Assembly: GCA_017938785.1 (NCBI GenBank)
Contig: JAGBAU010000066.1
Location: 1-13,491, forward strand
Direction of reading: 5' to 3'
Length of the DNA: 13,491 nt
Source: Clostridia bacterium
Lineage (GTDB): Bacteria > Bacillota_A > Clostridia > Christensenellales > Aristaeellaceae
The translations under genes were made by a program, and so were the position numbers. Of the stretch, positions 13,065-13,491 are shown one piece after another. Numbering within the stretch: position 1 is the stretch's first letter; each line of letters begins with the position of its first letter. The notes below the pieces were generated by a model. That model saw only the letters and a list, made by a program, of their open reading frames with translations. It was not told the origin of the DNA and made no database searches.

Positions 13065-13491
13065 TTATGCAACTTCGCCGGAATAGGACACCAGCGTTGC
13101 ATCATAGACGCCCTGTACGCTGCGCAGCTTGTTCAGGATGGCGTCCGGCTTGTCCAGGCGAACTTCGTAGGTTGCCTCGATGCCATTGGAAGAAACGGTC
13201 TTGCTCTTGAGCTTCTGGATGCGGATGCCGCCGATGATCTGGCTTGCAGCGCGGTCGGCTTCTTCGCCCATGCGTACAACCAACAGGAAGCTGCCCTGGT
13301 TCTTGGACTGAATCTGCACCAGAACGGTGATCAGAACGGCGATGCCCACAACGGTCAGGGCAGTGAGGAAGAACTGGCCTGCGCCCAGCAGGATGCCCAT
13401 GGTGAGTGCCCAGAACATGTAAGCGGTATCGAGGGGATCCTTCACAGCAGTACGGAAGCGCACAATGGACAGGGCGCCGACCATACCCATG
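13065..13491 (-). CDS. DUF4956 membrane protein, 5' end cut by window
   Basis: This is the C-terminal part of a DUF4956 protein, about 142 residues. The frame is open at the right edge. The first visible residues, GMVGALSIVRFRTAVKDPLDT, are the family's conserved interior segment, so the true start lies outside the window. Hydrophobic stretches at about residues 23-60 form one or two membrane segments. The remaining roughly 75 residues form a soluble, probably cytoplasmic alpha/beta domain with IRIQKLKSKTVSSNGIEATY and a final DATLVSYSGE. DUF4956 genes are known neighbours of VTC-domain and CotH-kinase genes in Firmicutes; the LTD gene just downstream fits that setting. Its biochemical role is not established. 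The family call is confident despite truncation. Confidence 0.9.
   Translation of the reverse strand, partial: MGMVGALSIVRFRTAVKDPLDTAYMFWALTMGILLGAGQFFLTALTVVGIAVLITVLVQIQSKNQGSFLLVVRMGEEADRAASQIIGGIRIQKLKSKTVSSNGIEATYEVRLDKPDAILNKLRSVQGVYDATLVSYSGEVA

Noticed and set aside
1..13491. Mobile elements, CRISPR arrays, tRNA or rRNA genes
   Set aside because: No transposase, repeat-spacer array, integration site or RNA gene pattern was seen on either strand by eye.

Overview
The window looks like a stretch of chromosome from an anaerobic, Gram-positive-type Clostridia bacterium. That is an inference from its gene families: a polA-coaE-transglycosylase order, corrinoid methyltransferase genes, PocR-AraC regulation, LTD and DUF4956 surface genes, strong AGGAGG-type ribosome binding sites and TTGnnn/TATAAT promoters. 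The sequence is moderately GC-rich by eye. Coding density is very high, and no intergenic gap exceeds about 160 bases. I saw no tRNA, rRNA, CRISPR or insertion sequence.

Region 1 (1-4849) is a compact corrinoid-dependent methyl-transfer locus. Reading leftward, four genes are packed head to tail. They encode a small corrinoid protein, a UroD-family (MtaA/MtbA-like) methyltransferase, a cysteine-rich DUF2284 protein and a RACo/RamA-like 2Fe-2S ASKHA activase that runs off the left edge. A PocR-AraC type regulator is divergent from them. The roughly 100-base region between holds a strong rightward promoter, a probable overlapping leftward promoter, a 20-bp-spaced direct repeat and an inverted repeat. 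In outline, the corrinoid protein carries the methyl group, the UroD-like enzyme moves it, the activase restores Co(I), and the regulator presumably senses the substrate. No other substrate-specific methyltransferase (MtaB or MttB type) is visible, so the substrate and acceptor are unknown.

Region 2 (4862-11204) is a five-gene leftward transcription unit of polA, coaE, a membrane-anchored lytic transglycosylase, a family 5 solute-binding protein and a class A beta-lactamase-fold serine hydrolase. It starts at a clear promoter (11176-11204) and ends at a strong hairpin (4862-4899). It joins DNA repair and CoA synthesis to envelope and peptide functions.

Region 3 (11247-11820) is one small secreted or anchored protein of unknown function with its own promoter and terminator.

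Region 4 (11844-13491) holds a membrane-anchored protein with two lamin-tail domains, preceded by the C-terminal part of a DUF4956 membrane protein that enters from the right edge. This pair belongs to a known association with CotH-kinase and VTC-domain genes, which would lie outside the window.
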